Shown in pieces: positions 1 to 8,848 of a stretch of DNA of 64,000 nt. Made by a program: the position numbers and the translations under genes. The notes below the pieces were generated by a model, which had not been told where the DNA came from, made no database searches, and was given only the letters and a program-made list of their open reading frames with translations. The stretch's first letter is position 1; each line of letters starts with the position of its first letter. Origin of the DNA: Nonomuraea jabiensis (GTDB taxonomy: Bacteria; Actinomycetota; Actinomycetes; Streptosporangiales; Streptosporangiaceae); contig NZ_JACHMB010000001.1 in NCBI RefSeq assembly GCF_014204795.1, positions 5,530,501 to 5,594,500 on the forward strand, given 5' to 3'.

Positions 1-132
1 CGAGGCCTCCTCGCCGGCCATCACCGTGGCCGGGTCGCCGGGCAGCGCCCTGATCCCGAGGAAGATCAGGACGCTGGCCAGGAACAGCACGATCACGGCC
101 GATCCGCAGCGCCTGAGGATGAACCAGAGCAT
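1..132 (-). CDS. ABC transporter permease, DppB type (partial, N-terminus)
   Basis: This is the first 44 codons of a membrane permease that runs off the left edge. The N-terminus reads MLWFILRRCGSAVIVLFLAS and continues with a hydrophobic segment and an ALPGDP stretch, which is typical of the first transmembrane helix and first periplasmic loop of DppB/OppB permeases. It would form half of the membrane channel for the solute captured by the upstream lipoprotein. Its ATG overlaps the TAA stop of that gene (TAATG, one shared base), so the two are translationally coupled. The substrate cannot be told from this fragment. Confidence 0.8.
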   Translation of the reverse strand, partial: MLWFILRRCGSAVIVLFLASVLIFLGIRALPGDPATVMAGEEAS

Positions 133-1748
133 TACGCGGTGAACCCGGCGGTGACGAAGCGCGGCAGGCCGTCCTTGAAGTACTGGACGCCGGCCACGTT
201 CTTGCTCATGCCCAGGTAGTACTTGTTGTGGTACAGGTACAGAACCCCTCTGACCTCGGCGGCCTTCTTCAGGGCGCCCGCGTAGAGCTCTGCCCGCTTG
301 GCCGGGTCCGACTCGGCGGCGGCCTGCTTGATCGGGTCGTCGATGCCCGGGTCGGACATGCCGCTGTAGTTGTTGCTGCCGCGGCTGGTGATGAGGTTCG
401 TGAGGTTGCCGTCCGGGTCCACGCGGCCCGACCAGCCGTTCAGCAGGACGTCGAACTTGCCGGACTTGCCCTGCTCAAGCGTGCTGACGAACTCGGCGGT
501 CTGCACGCTCACGTTGAAGCCCGCCTCCTTGGTCATCTGCTGGATGACCTGCGCCAGGCGCACGTTGGTGGCGTCGTTCGGGCTGGTGAGCGTGACCGGG
601 ACCGGCGTCTGCACGCCGGACGCCTGCACCAGCTGCTTGGCCTTGGCCAGGTCGCGCGCCGGGCACTGCAGGTCCTTGGCCCGGTAGGGGCTGTCCACCG
701 GCACGGGGAAGCAGTCCACCTCGTGCAGGCCGTTGTAGACGGTCTTGTTGATCACGTCGCGGTCGAGGGCCAGCTCGAACGCCTCGCGCAGCTGCGGGCT
801 CTTGGCCAGCGCGGTGTTCACGGTGCCGGGCTTCTCGGTGGATCCGTCGGCGTTGCCGGTGTTGATCGTGATGCCGTAGTAGCCGAGGCCGCCGCCGGAC
901 ACGACCTTGAGGTTCGGGTCGCTCTGCACGCCCTTGACCGTGGTGGTGGCGAGGTTGTCGCCCACCTGGACGTCGCCGGACTTCAGGTTCGCGGCCCGTA
1001 CGTTCGGGTCCACGATGATTTTGTATACGAGCTTGTCGAGCTTGACCTTGGCGGCGTCGTAGTAGTCGGGCGCCTTCTCCAGCACGATCTGGCTGCCGGA
1101 CGTACGGCTCGCGAATTTGAACGGCCCGACGCAGACCGGGCTCGCCCCGAAGTTGTCACTGTTCGCGTCCAGGGCCTTGGGCGACATGATCATGCCGGCG
1201 CGGTCGGCGAGCTGCGCGGTCAGCGGCGTGAACGCCTGCGTCAGCGTGAGCTTGACCGTCGTGGAGTCGACCACGCTGACCTTGGACACCGCCGCCAGGT
1301 CGGCCTGGCGCGCCGACTTCTCCCAGGTGCGGTGCCGGTCCAGCGACTTCTTGACCGCCTCGGCGTCGAACGCCGTGCCGTCGTTGAACTTCACGCCCTC
1401 GCGCAGCTTGACCGTCACCTCCTTGCCGTCGCCGGAGACCTCGGGCAAGGCGCTGGCCAGCTGCGGGACCAGGCTCGACTGCGCGTCGATGTCGAAGAGC
1501 TTCTCGCACATGTTCGCGAACACCTCGCGCCCCACCAGGGTGGTCGAGATGCTCGGGTCGAGCGCGTCGGGGTCGGCGCTGAGCGCCACGTTGAGCGTGC
1601 CGCCCGCCTTGACCGGCCGGTTGTCGGCCGAGGCGTCGGCTATGGAGGGAGGGGCCGCGGGGGTGCCGCTCGATCCGCCTCCGCCGCAAGCTGCCAGCAC
1701 AAGGGGGAGAACGGCGAGCGCCGCGACGAGCCTGGGGGACGGTCTCAT
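132..1748 (-). CDS. ABC transporter substrate-binding lipoprotein, peptide/nickel family 5
   Basis: A 538-residue exported solute-binding protein. A short basic n-region, a hydrophobic stretch and the lipobox LAAC followed by a Gly/Ser/Pro linker mark it as a lipoprotein anchored outside the membrane. The body has the family-5 pattern (ALDPSISTTLVGREV near the start, VKLREGVKFNDGTAFDAEAV, a long two-lobed fold). The family binds oligopeptides, nickel chelates or opine-like compounds; the exact ligand is unknown. The start at 1748 is chosen because GGAGG lies 5 bases before it; an in-frame upstream start adds 15 residues with no such site. The permease gene follows with a one-base overlap. The GntR gene lies 90 bp upstream, and a GTATAC palindrome sits between them. 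Confidence 0.88.
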   Translation of the reverse strand: MRPSPRLVAALAVLPLVLAACGGGGSSGTPAAPPSIADASADNRPVKAGGTLNVALSADPDALDPSISTTLVGREVFANMCEKLFDIDAQSSLVPQLASALPEVSGDGKEVTVKLREGVKFNDGTAFDAEAVKKSLDRHRTWEKSARQADLAAVSKVSVVDSTTVKLTLTQAFTPLTAQLADRAGMIMSPKALDANSDNFGASPVCVGPFKFASRTSGSQIVLEKAPDYYDAAKVKLDKLVYKIIVDPNVRAANLKSGDVQVGDNLATTTVKGVQSDPNLKVVSGGGLGYYGITINTGNADGSTEKPGTVNTALAKSPQLREAFELALDRDVINKTVYNGLHEVDCFPVPVDSPYRAKDLQCPARDLAKAKQLVQASGVQTPVPVTLTSPNDATNVRLAQVIQQMTKEAGFNVSVQTAEFVSTLEQGKSGKFDVLLNGWSGRVDPDGNLTNLITSRGSNNYSGMSDPGIDDPIKQAAAESDPAKRAELYAGALKKAAEVRGVLYLYHNKYYLGMSKNVAGVQYFKDGLPRFVTAGFTA

Positions 1749-1775
1749 GGGGCCTCCGTTGAAAGGTTTAGGAGA

Positions 1776-1786
1776 CTGTATACAAG
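1776..1786. promoter_or_regulatory. Probable GntR operator before the substrate-binding gene
   Basis: CTGTATACAAG contains the perfect palindrome TGTATACA, about 30 bp before the start codon. The GTATAC core recurs before the GntR gene at 2526-2531. GTATAC-containing palindromes suit FCD/GntR regulators. This is an inference from shared sequence and position. Confidence 0.5.
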
Positions 1787-1838
1787 ACCTCACATTTCAC
1801 GGGTGTTTCATGGCCCTATGTTGTTATCTGAGTGTTTT

Positions 1839-2513
1839 CTAATCGTTCGGGGGATTTGGCGTGCGGATCGCCGTCAGGAACGACCGCCTGGCCGCCGCCA
1901 CGTGCGCGATCGCCCTGGCCTGCGCCTCGTCCTCGTCCCCCGCCGCGATGGCCTCGCACAGGCTCAGGTGCTCGGTCCAGGAGTGCGGCCCGCGGGCGGC
2001 CGCCGTCTGGCTGAAGACCCACTGCGCCCGCAGGAGCATGGGCTTCATCATCAGGCTGAGGTACGAGTTGCCCGCCGCCTCACCGACGGCCAGGTGGAAG
2101 GCCGTGTTGAGATCGGCCACCTCCTCCAGCCGCCCGTTGTCCACGGCCTCCTTGGCCTGCTCCAGCACCCGCCGCAGCCGCTCGGCGGACTCGGGCGTGC
2201 ACTTGCGCGCGGCCAGCCGCGCCGCCAGGCCCTCGACCGCCATGCGCACGTCGAAGAGCTCCTCGCCCTCGGCCGCCGACAGCCGCGCGACGGTGGCGCC
2301 GAGCCGGGGCACGACCTCGACGAACCCCTCGGCGGCCAGCACCCGGATGGACTCGCGCACGGGGTTGCGCGACACGCCGAGCAGAGCGGCCAGCCGGTCC
2401 TCGACCAGCCGCTGACCCTGGGGGAGCTCGCCGGAGAGTATGCGTCGCCGCAGCTCCTTGGTGACCTCGTCGCGCAAGGTCGAATGGGCCGCGCCCAGCG
2501 TTAAATCAGTCAT
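1839..2513 (-). CDS. GntR family transcriptional regulator, FCD (FadR-like) subfamily
   Basis: A 224-residue regulator. The N-terminal winged HTH (about residues 8-75) has the GntR signature LRDEVTKELRRRILSGELP and LLGVSRNPVRESIRVLAAEG. The C-terminal part (about 80-215) is a helical FCD ligand domain with RMAVEGLAARLAA and a conserved FH in the helix LNTAFHLAVGE. FCD regulators usually bind a small carboxylate and derepress neighbouring uptake or catabolic genes. The ATG at 2513 is preferred over one 30 bases upstream because that one would lie inside the putative operator. The gene is followed by the ABC lipoprotein and permease genes and probably controls both them and itself. Confidence 0.9.
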   Translation of the reverse strand: MTDLTLGAAHSTLRDEVTKELRRRILSGELPQGQRLVEDRLAALLGVSRNPVRESIRVLAAEGFVEVVPRLGATVARLSAAEGEELFDVRMAVEGLAARLAARKCTPESAERLRRVLEQAKEAVDNGRLEEVADLNTAFHLAVGEAAGNSYLSLMMKPMLLRAQWVFSQTAAARGPHSWTEHLSLCEAIAAGDEDEAQARAIAHVAAARRSFLTAIRTPNPPND

Positions 2514-2523
2514 GAGGCGACAA

Positions 2524-2534
2524 TCGTATACAGC
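2524..2534. promoter_or_regulatory. Probable autoregulatory operator / -10 region of the GntR gene
   Basis: TCGTATACAGC shares GTATACA with the site at 1776-1786. Read on the minus strand it contains TACGAT, a plausible -10 nine bases before the ATG, so a bound regulator would cover the promoter. The overlap of -10 and operator is visible; autorepression is inferred. Confidence 0.4.
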
Positions 2535-2539
2535 ACGCC

Positions 2540-2715
2540 CCACTCCTCCACCTCCACCCGAACCTCATCCTCCACCCGAACCTCATCCTCCACCTCCACC
2601 CCACCGCCCGCCCGCACCCCCGGCACCCACTCCGGCACCCCACCCCCGCATCCCACCCCCGGCACCTCACCCCCGCATCCCACGGCCCCGACCCTCGACC
2701 TCCGCACCTCCGGCG
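2540..2715. repeat. C/A-rich low-complexity stretch
   Basis: About 175 bp of irregular repeats of CCTCCACC, CGAACCTCATCCTC and CACCCCCGCATCC type on the plus strand. Either strand can be read open, but the products are monotonous Pro-rich or Gly/Arg/Val-rich strings. No SD-preceded start is present. I read it as noncoding low-complexity DNA upstream of the GntR gene. Confidence 0.6.
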
Positions 2716-2826
2716 CGGGTCCCCCCACAGTTCGCTGATCGCGGCGCCGATCCCCTTGTCGCTGATCTCGACCAGCGGCCGGTCGCGGCCGACCAGGGTG
2801 GCCTGGCCCACCACGACGCGCGACAA
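2716..2826 (-). pseudogene. Relic of a sensor histidine kinase ATPase domain
   Basis: About 37 codons read LSRVVVGQATLVGRDRPLVE then ISDKGIGAAISELWGD. The VEISDKGIG part matches the D/G box of GHKL histidine-kinase ATPase domains, where a residue like G-M-S normally follows. There is no start codon with an SD, no N box upstream and no G2 box downstream; the frame then enters the low-complexity tract. It is probably the remnant of a deleted sensor kinase gene. The identification rests on one motif. Confidence 0.4.
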
Positions 2827-2843
2827 GCATCCGGACGCCCCCG

Positions 2844-3074
2844 CTAGCCCGCCGAGTCGATGTCACCGTCGGCGAACGCGAGCGCCGTCGGGAGCAGCAG
2901 CATCCAGAGGAAGGCCGCGAACGGCAGCTCGTTGGCGGCCAGGCCGAAGTAGTAGCTCGTACGGCCCAGCGGGCGTGAGAACGGCACGGCCGTGGCATGC
3001 CACGAGCACACCAGCAGGGCGGCCGACGAGCTCCGCGTCGCCCAGCCCTCGCCCAGCCCTCGCCCCCGGACCAT
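2844..3074 (-). pseudogene. Truncated membrane protein (N-terminal remnant)
   Basis: A 76-codon frame ending in TAG at 2844. Its last 55 residues hold two hydrophobic segments (SSAALLVCSW and ELPFAAFLWMLLLPTALAFA) separated by a RPLGRTSYYFGLA loop, so it looks like the first two membrane helices of a larger protein. The stop comes right after an acidic GDID segment, next to the kinase relic at 2716-2826. That suggests a deletion that joined two unrelated genes. The first 15 or so codons are repetitive and may not belong to it. It could also be a small functional membrane protein. Confidence 0.35.
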
Positions 3075-3128
3075 CGCGCGGCTGGGGGCCGACCGAGGGA
3101 GATCGGCTTGGTTTCGCGCCGCACGGGC

Positions 3129-6100
3129 TCAGGCGCGCAGGCGCAGCCCCCGGGGGGTGGGGTGGAAACCGGCCGCCTCCAGGGCCGCCGCCAGGGGCGA
3201 CTCGACGATGGACGTGCCGTCGGCCCGTTCCACGGTCAGCTTCCCGAGCGCCCCGTCCCGCACGGCCAGCGCTAGGGCGTCGACGGCGGGCTGCAGCCGG
3301 TCGTCGTCGGTGAAGGACAGCAGCGTCTTGCCGCCCCGTTCGACGTAGAGCACCAGATGCCCGTCCACGAGCACGACCAGCGAACCGGCCTTCCGGCCGG
3401 GCTTGTGCCCGAGCTCGCCGGGGTGCTGCGGCCAGGGGAGCGCGGCGCCGTACGGGCTGGCCGGATCGGCGGCGGCCAGCACCACAGCCCGCCGCCCGCT
3501 CCCTGAGCCAGGCCCCAAACCTCCGCCACCTGAGCCCGGCCCGAAACCTCCGGCCGCTGGGGCGGGCGCCGGGCCGCCGGACGGGGCGAGGCCGGGTGCC
3601 ATGGCGCGCATCCGGTCGACCGCTCCGGGGAGGGCGAACTGCGCGCCCCCGAGGCTCTCGACGAAGTAGCCCCGGCGGCAGCGCCCGCTCTCCTCGTACG
3701 CCCGCAAGACCTGATATATGGGCGTAAATCCCCCAGGAAGTCGTTCCGAGGTCACCGCGCCCCGGGTCACCACGCCGTGCCGTTCCAGCAGCACCTCGGC
3801 CTGCGCGTGCACCCGCTGGGTGGTGTCGGCGGCGGGCGCGGGCAGCAGCCACCACCGGCCGCCCACCGTGGGCGGCCCGCTCCTGCTCGGCAGCACGGCC
3901 CGGCGCCGCCGCGTGGTCGCGGGCCGGTGCGCGGGACGGCCGGTGCCGAGCGTGGCCCGCAGTGGCGCCAGCGTGTCGCCGGAGATCCGCCCCGCCCACA
4001 CCAGATCCCACAGCGCCGCCGCCAGGGCCGCGTCGTCCAGGGAGCCGAGCTGGTCGGACAGGCCGCGGAAGAACAGCGCGCCGCCCCCGCCCAGCAGCTC
4101 CAGCACGCGTTCGTGCAGCGGGGTCATCGTGATCTCGGCGGGCTCGGGCATCAGCAGCGGCGCGGTGTCGGCGTAGTAGAGCGACACCCACCCGTCGCCG
4201 CCGGGCAGCGAGCCCTGCCCCGCCCACATCACCTCGCCCGAGGAGGTCAGCTCGTCGAGCAGCGCGGGGTGGTAGCCGGGCACCCGCGCGGGCAGCACCA
4301 GCGTCTCCAGCGCGGACGCGGGCACGGCGGCCCCCTGGAGCTGTTCGATCGAGCGGACCAGCGCGTCCATGGCGCGGGCCGCCTCGCTCGCGCCCCGGCC
4401 GCCGACCGCCCCCGCGGCGCCCGAGCCGGTGATGCCGTGCCAGGCGGGCAGGAAGCGGGCCAGGGTCTCCGGCGCGACCGGCTCCACCTCCTTGCGCAGC
4501 CGGGCCAGCGACCTGCGGCGCAGCATCCGCAGCACCCCGGCGTCGCACCACTCCTCGCCCCGCCCGCCGGGCCGGAACTCCCCGTTCACGACCCGCCCGG
4601 ACGCGGCCAGCCGGCGCAACGCGTCCGTCACCACGGCCACCCCCAGCCCGAACCGGGCCGCGGCCGAGCCCGCGTGGAAGGGCCCGCGGGTGCGGGCGTG
4701 CCGCGCCACCAGGTCGGCCAGCGGATCGGCGACCGGCTCCAGGAACGCGTGCGGCACCCCGACCGGCAGCGGCACACCCAGCGCGTCACGCAGGCGGGCC
4801 GCGTCCTCGATGGCCGCCCACTGCTCCTCGCCGGCGACGCGTACGCGGATCGCGCGGCGCGAACGTTCGAGCTCCTCCAGCCAGGCCGGGTCGCCGCCGC
4901 GCACGCTCACGTCGGGCGCCAGCAGCGGCCCGTGGGAGCGCAGCAGGTCGGCGAGGTCCTCCAGATCGCGCAGCGGCCGGTCGAGCCTGGCCAGCTCGCG
5001 CTCGGTGTCGGAGATCACGTCGGGGTCGAGCAGCTCGCGCAGGTCGGCCTGGCCCAGCAGCTCGGCCAGCAGCGTGGTGTCCAGCGCCAGCGCCTGGGCG
5101 CGCCGCTCGGCCAGGGGCGCGTCGCCCTCGTACATGAACGCGCCCACGTAATGGAACAGCAGCGTCGCCGCGAACGGGGAGGCCTGCGAGGTCTCCACCT
5201 CCACCAGCCGCACCCTTCGCGCGGCGATGTCGCGCATGAGCTGGACGAGCCCCGGCACGTCGAAGACGTCCTGCAGGCACTCGCGCATGGTCTCCAGCAC
5301 GATCGGGAACGAGGCGTACTGCGAGGCCACGCCCAGCAGGTGGGCGGCGCGCTGGCGCTGCTGCCACAGGGGGCTGCGCTTGCCCGGCGTGCGGCGCGGC
5401 AGCAGCAGCGCCCGCCCCGCGCACTCCCTGAACCGGGAGGCGAACATGGCCGAGCCGCCCAGCTCCTCCGTGACGATCTGCTCGATCTCCTCGGCGTCGA
5501 ACGCGGCCACGTCGGTCGGCGGCTCGGCCAGCGTGTCGGGGATGCGCAGCACGATGCCGTCGTCGGAGTGGACCGCCTGCACGTCGATGCCGTAGCGCTC
5601 GCGCAGGCGCCGGTTGATCGCCAGCGCCCACGGGGCGTGCACCCGCGCGCCGTAGGGGGAGTGGATGACCACGCGCCAGTCGCCGAGCTCGTCGTGGAAA
5701 CGCTCCACGAGCAGGGTGCGGTCGTCGGGGACGTAGCCGGTGGCCTCGCGCTGTTCGTGGAGGTAGGCCAGGAGGTTTCCGGAGGCGAACTCGTCGAGCC
5801 CCGCCTCGCGCATGCGCTCGGTCGAGCCGTTCTTGGCCTGCTCGCGCAGGAACTGCCCGATCGCCCTGCCCAGCTCGGCCGGGCGCCCGGGCGCGTCACC
5901 GTGCCAGAACGGCAGCTTGCCCGGCTGGCCCGGCGCGGGCGAGACGAGCACCCGGTCGGCCGTGATGTCCTCGATCCGCCAGGACGTCGCGCCGAGCACG
6001 AACACGTCGCCCACGCGCGACTCGTAGACCATCTCCTCGTCCAGCTCGCCCACCCGGGAGGCCTTCTCGCCCACCAGGAAGACGCCGAACAGGCCGCGGT

Positions 6101-7817
6101 CGGGGATCGTGCCGCCGTTGGTGACCGCCAGCCGCTGCGCGCCCGGACGGCCCTGGAGGGTGCCGGTGACCCGGTCCCACACGATGCGCGGCCGCAGCTC
6201 GGCGAACTCCTCGCTCGGATAGCGCCCGGCCAGCATGTCGAGCGTGGCCTCCAGGGCGGTCCTGGGCAGCGTGGCGTAGGGGGCGGCCCGCTTGACCACG
6301 GACTCCAGCTCGTCGACCGTCCACTCGTCGAGCGCGGTCATCGCCACGATCTGCTGCGCCAGCACGTCGAGCGGATTACGCGGATAGCGCAGCTCCTCGA
6401 TCTGGCCGCTCTTCATCCGCTCGGCCACCACGGCCGTCTGCACCAGGTCGCCCCGGTACTTCGGGAAGATCACACCCTTGGACACCGCCCCGACCTGGTG
6501 ACCGGCCCGGCCGATGCGCTGCAGCCCGCTGGCCACGCTCGGCGGCGCCTCCACGCACGCGACCAGGTCGACCGCGCCCATGTCGATGCCCAGCTCCAGG
6601 CTGGACGTGGCCACCACGGCGGGCAGCCGGCCCGACTTGAGCGCCTCCTCGATCTGCGCCCGCTCCTCCTTGGAGACCGAGCCGTGGTGCGCGCGTACGA
6701 TCTCGGTCACGACCCCCTTGCTCGCCCCGGCCTGCGCCATCATGTCGGCGGGCATCCGCTGGGGCTGTTGCGGCGATGGGGGCGTCTCCCAGATGGACAG
6801 GTCGATGGCCTCGACCCCGCCGCCCTCTCGCTCGTACGCGAGCTCGTTGAGGCGGGTGCACAGCCGCTCGGCCAGCCGCCGCGAGTTGGCGAAGACGATC
6901 GTCGAGCTGTGCGCCCCGATCAGGTCGAACAGCCGGTCCTCCACATGAGGCCAGATCGACCGGTTGCCCGGCTCGGGCGCGAACTCCTCCCCGCCCTCCG
7001 GCTGCGGCCGGCCCTCCATCTCCGTCATGTCCTCGACCGGGACGACGACCTCGACCTCGATCCGCTTCTCCGACGGCGGCTGCACGACCGTGGCCGGTCG
7101 CGTGCCGCCCAGGAACGCCGCCACCTCGCTCACCGGCCGCACCGTCGCCGACAGCCCGATCCGCTGCGCCGGCTGGTCGAGCAGCGCGTCGAGCCGCTCC
7201 AGGCTGAGCGCCAGATGAGCGCCGCGCTTGGTGGCCGCGACCGCGTGGACCTCGTCCACGATCACCGTCTCCACCCCCCGCAACGCCTCCCGCGCCTGGC
7301 TGGTGAGCAGCAGGAACAGCGACTCCGGCGTCGTGATCAGGATGTCGGACGGCTTGGCGGCGTAGCGTCTGCGGTCTTGCGAGGGGGTGTCGCCCGAGCG
7401 GATCGCCACCGAGATCTCCGGCACCGGCAGCCCGAGCCGCCGCGCCGTCTGCTTGAGCCCGGCCAGCGGGGCGCGCAGGTTGCGCTCGACGTCCACGGCC
7501 AGGGCCTTGAGCGGCGACACGTACAGCACCCGCGTCCCCTTCGGCGCGCCTTTGCCCACGCCGGCGGCCTCGGGCGCGGCGGGCCGGGCCTCGGGTGATG
7601 CGGCGGCGGGCCCGGTTTTCTCGAACGCCAGCCTGTCGAGCGACCACAGGAAGGCCGCCAGCGTCTTGCCCGACCCGGTGGGAGCGACGACCAGGGTGTT
7701 GTCACCGCGCGAGATCGACTCCCACGCCCCCTCCTGGGCGGCCGTGGGAGCGTGGAAGGCTCCGGTGAACCATTGCCTGGTCACCTGGCTGAACTGGTCT
7801 AGGGAGCTCACCTGCAC
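3129..7817 (-). CDS. lhr: Lhr-family ATP-dependent helicase
   Basis: A very large superfamily 2 helicase of about 1,560 residues, the usual size for actinobacterial Lhr. Motif I is APTGSGKT, motif II is DEVH, motif III is SAT, and a QRIGRAGHQ motif VI closes the RecA-like core in roughly the first 450 residues. The Lhr winged-helix and C-terminal region fills the rest. Lhr translocates 3'-5' on single-stranded DNA, prefers RNA:DNA hybrids and belongs to the DNA repair set. Near the C-terminus a Gly/Pro/Ser-rich insert (about 3490-3580) is probably a flexible linker. I favour GTG 7817 (GAGG six bases upstream), just before SSLDQFSQVTRQWF, where the conserved part begins. An ATG at 7892 adds 25 low-complexity residues without an SD. 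It is divergent from the VOC gene. Confidence 0.92.
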   Translation of the reverse strand: MQVSSLDQFSQVTRQWFTGAFHAPTAAQEGAWESISRGDNTLVVAPTGSGKTLAAFLWSLDRLAFEKTGPAAASPEARPAAPEAAGVGKGAPKGTRVLYVSPLKALAVDVERNLRAPLAGLKQTARRLGLPVPEISVAIRSGDTPSQDRRRYAAKPSDILITTPESLFLLLTSQAREALRGVETVIVDEVHAVAATKRGAHLALSLERLDALLDQPAQRIGLSATVRPVSEVAAFLGGTRPATVVQPPSEKRIEVEVVVPVEDMTEMEGRPQPEGGEEFAPEPGNRSIWPHVEDRLFDLIGAHSSTIVFANSRRLAERLCTRLNELAYEREGGGVEAIDLSIWETPPSPQQPQRMPADMMAQAGASKGVVTEIVRAHHGSVSKEERAQIEEALKSGRLPAVVATSSLELGIDMGAVDLVACVEAPPSVASGLQRIGRAGHQVGAVSKGVIFPKYRGDLVQTAVVAERMKSGQIEELRYPRNPLDVLAQQIVAMTALDEWTVDELESVVKRAAPYATLPRTALEATLDMLAGRYPSEEFAELRPRIVWDRVTGTLQGRPGAQRLAVTNGGTIPDRGLFGVFLVGEKASRVGELDEEMVYESRVGDVFVLGATSWRIEDITADRVLVSPAPGQPGKLPFWHGDAPGRPAELGRAIGQFLREQAKNGSTERMREAGLDEFASGNLLAYLHEQREATGYVPDDRTLLVERFHDELGDWRVVIHSPYGARVHAPWALAINRRLRERYGIDVQAVHSDDGIVLRIPDTLAEPPTDVAAFDAEEIEQIVTEELGGSAMFASRFRECAGRALLLPRRTPGKRSPLWQQRQRAAHLLGVASQYASFPIVLETMRECLQDVFDVPGLVQLMRDIAARRVRLVEVETSQASPFAATLLFHYVGAFMYEGDAPLAERRAQALALDTTLLAELLGQADLRELLDPDVISDTERELARLDRPLRDLEDLADLLRSHGPLLAPDVSVRGGDPAWLEELERSRRAIRVRVAGEEQWAAIEDAARLRDALGVPLPVGVPHAFLEPVADPLADLVARHARTRGPFHAGSAAARFGLGVAVVTDALRRLAASGRVVNGEFRPGGRGEEWCDAGVLRMLRRRSLARLRKEVEPVAPETLARFLPAWHGITGSGAAGAVGGRGASEAARAMDALVRSIEQLQGAAVPASALETLVLPARVPGYHPALLDELTSSGEVMWAGQGSLPGGDGWVSLYYADTAPLLMPEPAEITMTPLHERVLELLGGGGALFFRGLSDQLGSLDDAALAAALWDLVWAGRISGDTLAPLRATLGTGRPAHRPATTRRRRAVLPSRSGPPTVGGRWWLLPAPAADTTQRVHAQAEVLLERHGVVTRGAVTSERLPGGFTPIYQVLRAYEESGRCRRGYFVESLGGAQFALPGAVDRMRAMAPGLAPSGGPAPAPAAGGFGPGSGGGGLGPGSGSGRRAVVLAAADPASPYGAALPWPQHPGELGHKPGRKAGSLVVLVDGHLVLYVERGGKTLLSFTDDDRLQPAVDALALAVRDGALGKLTVERADGTSIVESPLAAALEAAGFHPTPRGLRLRA

Positions 7818-7901
7818 ATATTGCCTCGTGCCACCGACAGAAAACGCATTTGGCGCCCCGGCGGGCGGTTGAGCGGGGGCCCTGGCGGACATACAGCGAC
7901 C

Positions 7902-8390
7902 GTGACCATTGACTACGCGGCCATCGAAGCCCGCCGAGCGGAGATGCGACAGCGCTACGTCTTAGCGCACCGGCCATCGAGCAGCGCCCGGGGCCTGCAC
8001 CACATGGCCCTGCTCTCGTCGGACGTGGAGCGCACCATCAAGTTCTACCAGGAACTCCTGGAGTTCCCGCTCACGGAGATCATCGAGAACCGCGACTACA
8101 AGGGCTCGAACCACTTCTTCTTCGACATCGGCAACGGCAACCTGCTCGCGTTCTTCGACTTCCCCGGCCTCGACCTCGGGCCGTACCAGGAGGTACTGGG
8201 CGGGCTGCACCACGTCGCGATCTCCGTCGACCCCGCCACCTGGGAGAGGCTGCGCGGGAAGCTGGAGATGGCCGGCGTGCCGCACCAGATAGAGAGCGGC
8301 GCCTCCATTTACTTCAAGGACCCCGATGGCGCCCGGCTGGAGCTGCTCGCCGACCATCTCGGTGAGATGTACGGCTCGCGTGTGCTGTGA
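7902..8390 (+). CDS. VOC family protein (glyoxalase/dioxygenase fold)
   Basis: A 162-residue protein from GTG 7902. RGLHHMALLSSDVERTIKFY is the typical first beta-alpha unit of the vicinal-oxygen-chelate fold, with a metal-binding His in HHMAL. A second module starts at LGGLHHVAISVD and ends in YFKDPDGARLELLAD, with the usual metal-ligand Glu in RLEL. Members include glyoxalase I, extradiol dioxygenases and antibiotic-binding proteins, so the substrate is open. An in-frame ATG at 7821 would add 27 Arg/Gly-rich residues and overlap the region before lhr, so GTG 7902 is preferred. No clear SD is visible. Confidence 0.82.
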   Translation: MTIDYAAIEARRAEMRQRYVLAHRPSSSARGLHHMALLSSDVERTIKFYQELLEFPLTEIIENRDYKGSNHFFFDIGNGNLLAFFDFPGLDLGPYQEVLGGLHHVAISVDPATWERLRGKLEMAGVPHQIESGASIYFKDPDGARLELLADHLGEMYGSRVL

Positions 8391-8403
8391 CCGCGGGTCC
8401 GCC

Positions 8404-8598
8404 CTAGCGCCGCGACGCCCTGCGCGTACGCGGCTTGCCCGCACGGGGCTCCTGCCTGACGCCCGCGTGCCTTTCTGATCGCTCAGACTTCTCCTTCTGT
8501 ACGGCGAGGCGCAGCGTGTGCAGTAATCGGCGGCGTCTGGCCCTGTGGGCCTTGCTCTCGGCTGTCTTCGGTGGCGAAGACTTGGGGGTCTTTGGCAT
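8404..8598 (-). CDS. Small, very basic hypothetical protein
   Basis: A 64-residue frame, nearly one third Lys/Arg (for example KAHRARRRRLLHTLRLAVQK), with no hydrophobic segment. It ends 13 bp from the stop of the convergent VOC gene and starts divergently 44 bp from DUF3046. Its length and charge suit a nucleic-acid-binding or disordered protein. I do not recognise a family, and no SD is visible. It could be a chance frame. Confidence 0.42.
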   Translation of the reverse strand: MPKTPKSSPPKTAESKAHRARRRRLLHTLRLAVQKEKSERSERHAGVRQEPRAGKPRTRRASRR

Positions 8599-8642
8599 GG
8601 GGATGTCCTACCCACACCCCAGGCGATTCCATACTTGAATCC

Positions 8643-8837
8643 ATGCGCCTGACGGAGTTCTGGAGACGGATGAACGCTCACTTCGGCGACACGTATGCCG
8701 AGTCGTGGGCCCGCGACTACGTGCTGGCGCCGTTGGGCGGGCGGACCGTCATGCAGGCGCTGGCCGACGGGGAGAGCGCCAAGACGGTCTGGCGCGCGGT
8801 CTGCCAGGTGGAGGACGTCTCACCCAAGCTCCGCTAG
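8643..8837 (+). CDS. DUF3046 domain-containing protein
   Basis: A 64-residue protein matching DUF3046 over its whole length: MRLTEFWRRMNAHFGDTYAE, then SWARDYVLAPLGGRTVMQAL, ending in VCQVEDVSPKLR. The family is restricted to actinobacteria and typically lies close to recA/recX, as here. Its function is unknown; the helical, Trp-rich form suggests a small intracellular binding protein. The ATG at 8643 is the only sensible start; a longer in-frame version adds residues unlike the family. There is no clear SD, and a CATACT hexamer lies 7 bases before the ATG, so the mRNA may be leaderless. Confidence 0.85.
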   Translation: MRLTEFWRRMNAHFGDTYAESWARDYVLAPLGGRTVMQALADGESAKTVWRAVCQVEDVSPKLR

Positions 8838-8848
8838 CCGCGGCGGCG

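Noticed and set aside
228..2504. 758-codon open frame on the plus strand
   Set aside because: Antisense to the binding-protein and GntR genes, which have clear motifs; the frame itself has none.
3777..7598. 1,273-codon open frame on the plus strand
   Set aside because: It is the antisense shadow of lhr in GC-rich DNA; its product is Arg/Gly/His-rich low-complexity and has no domain.
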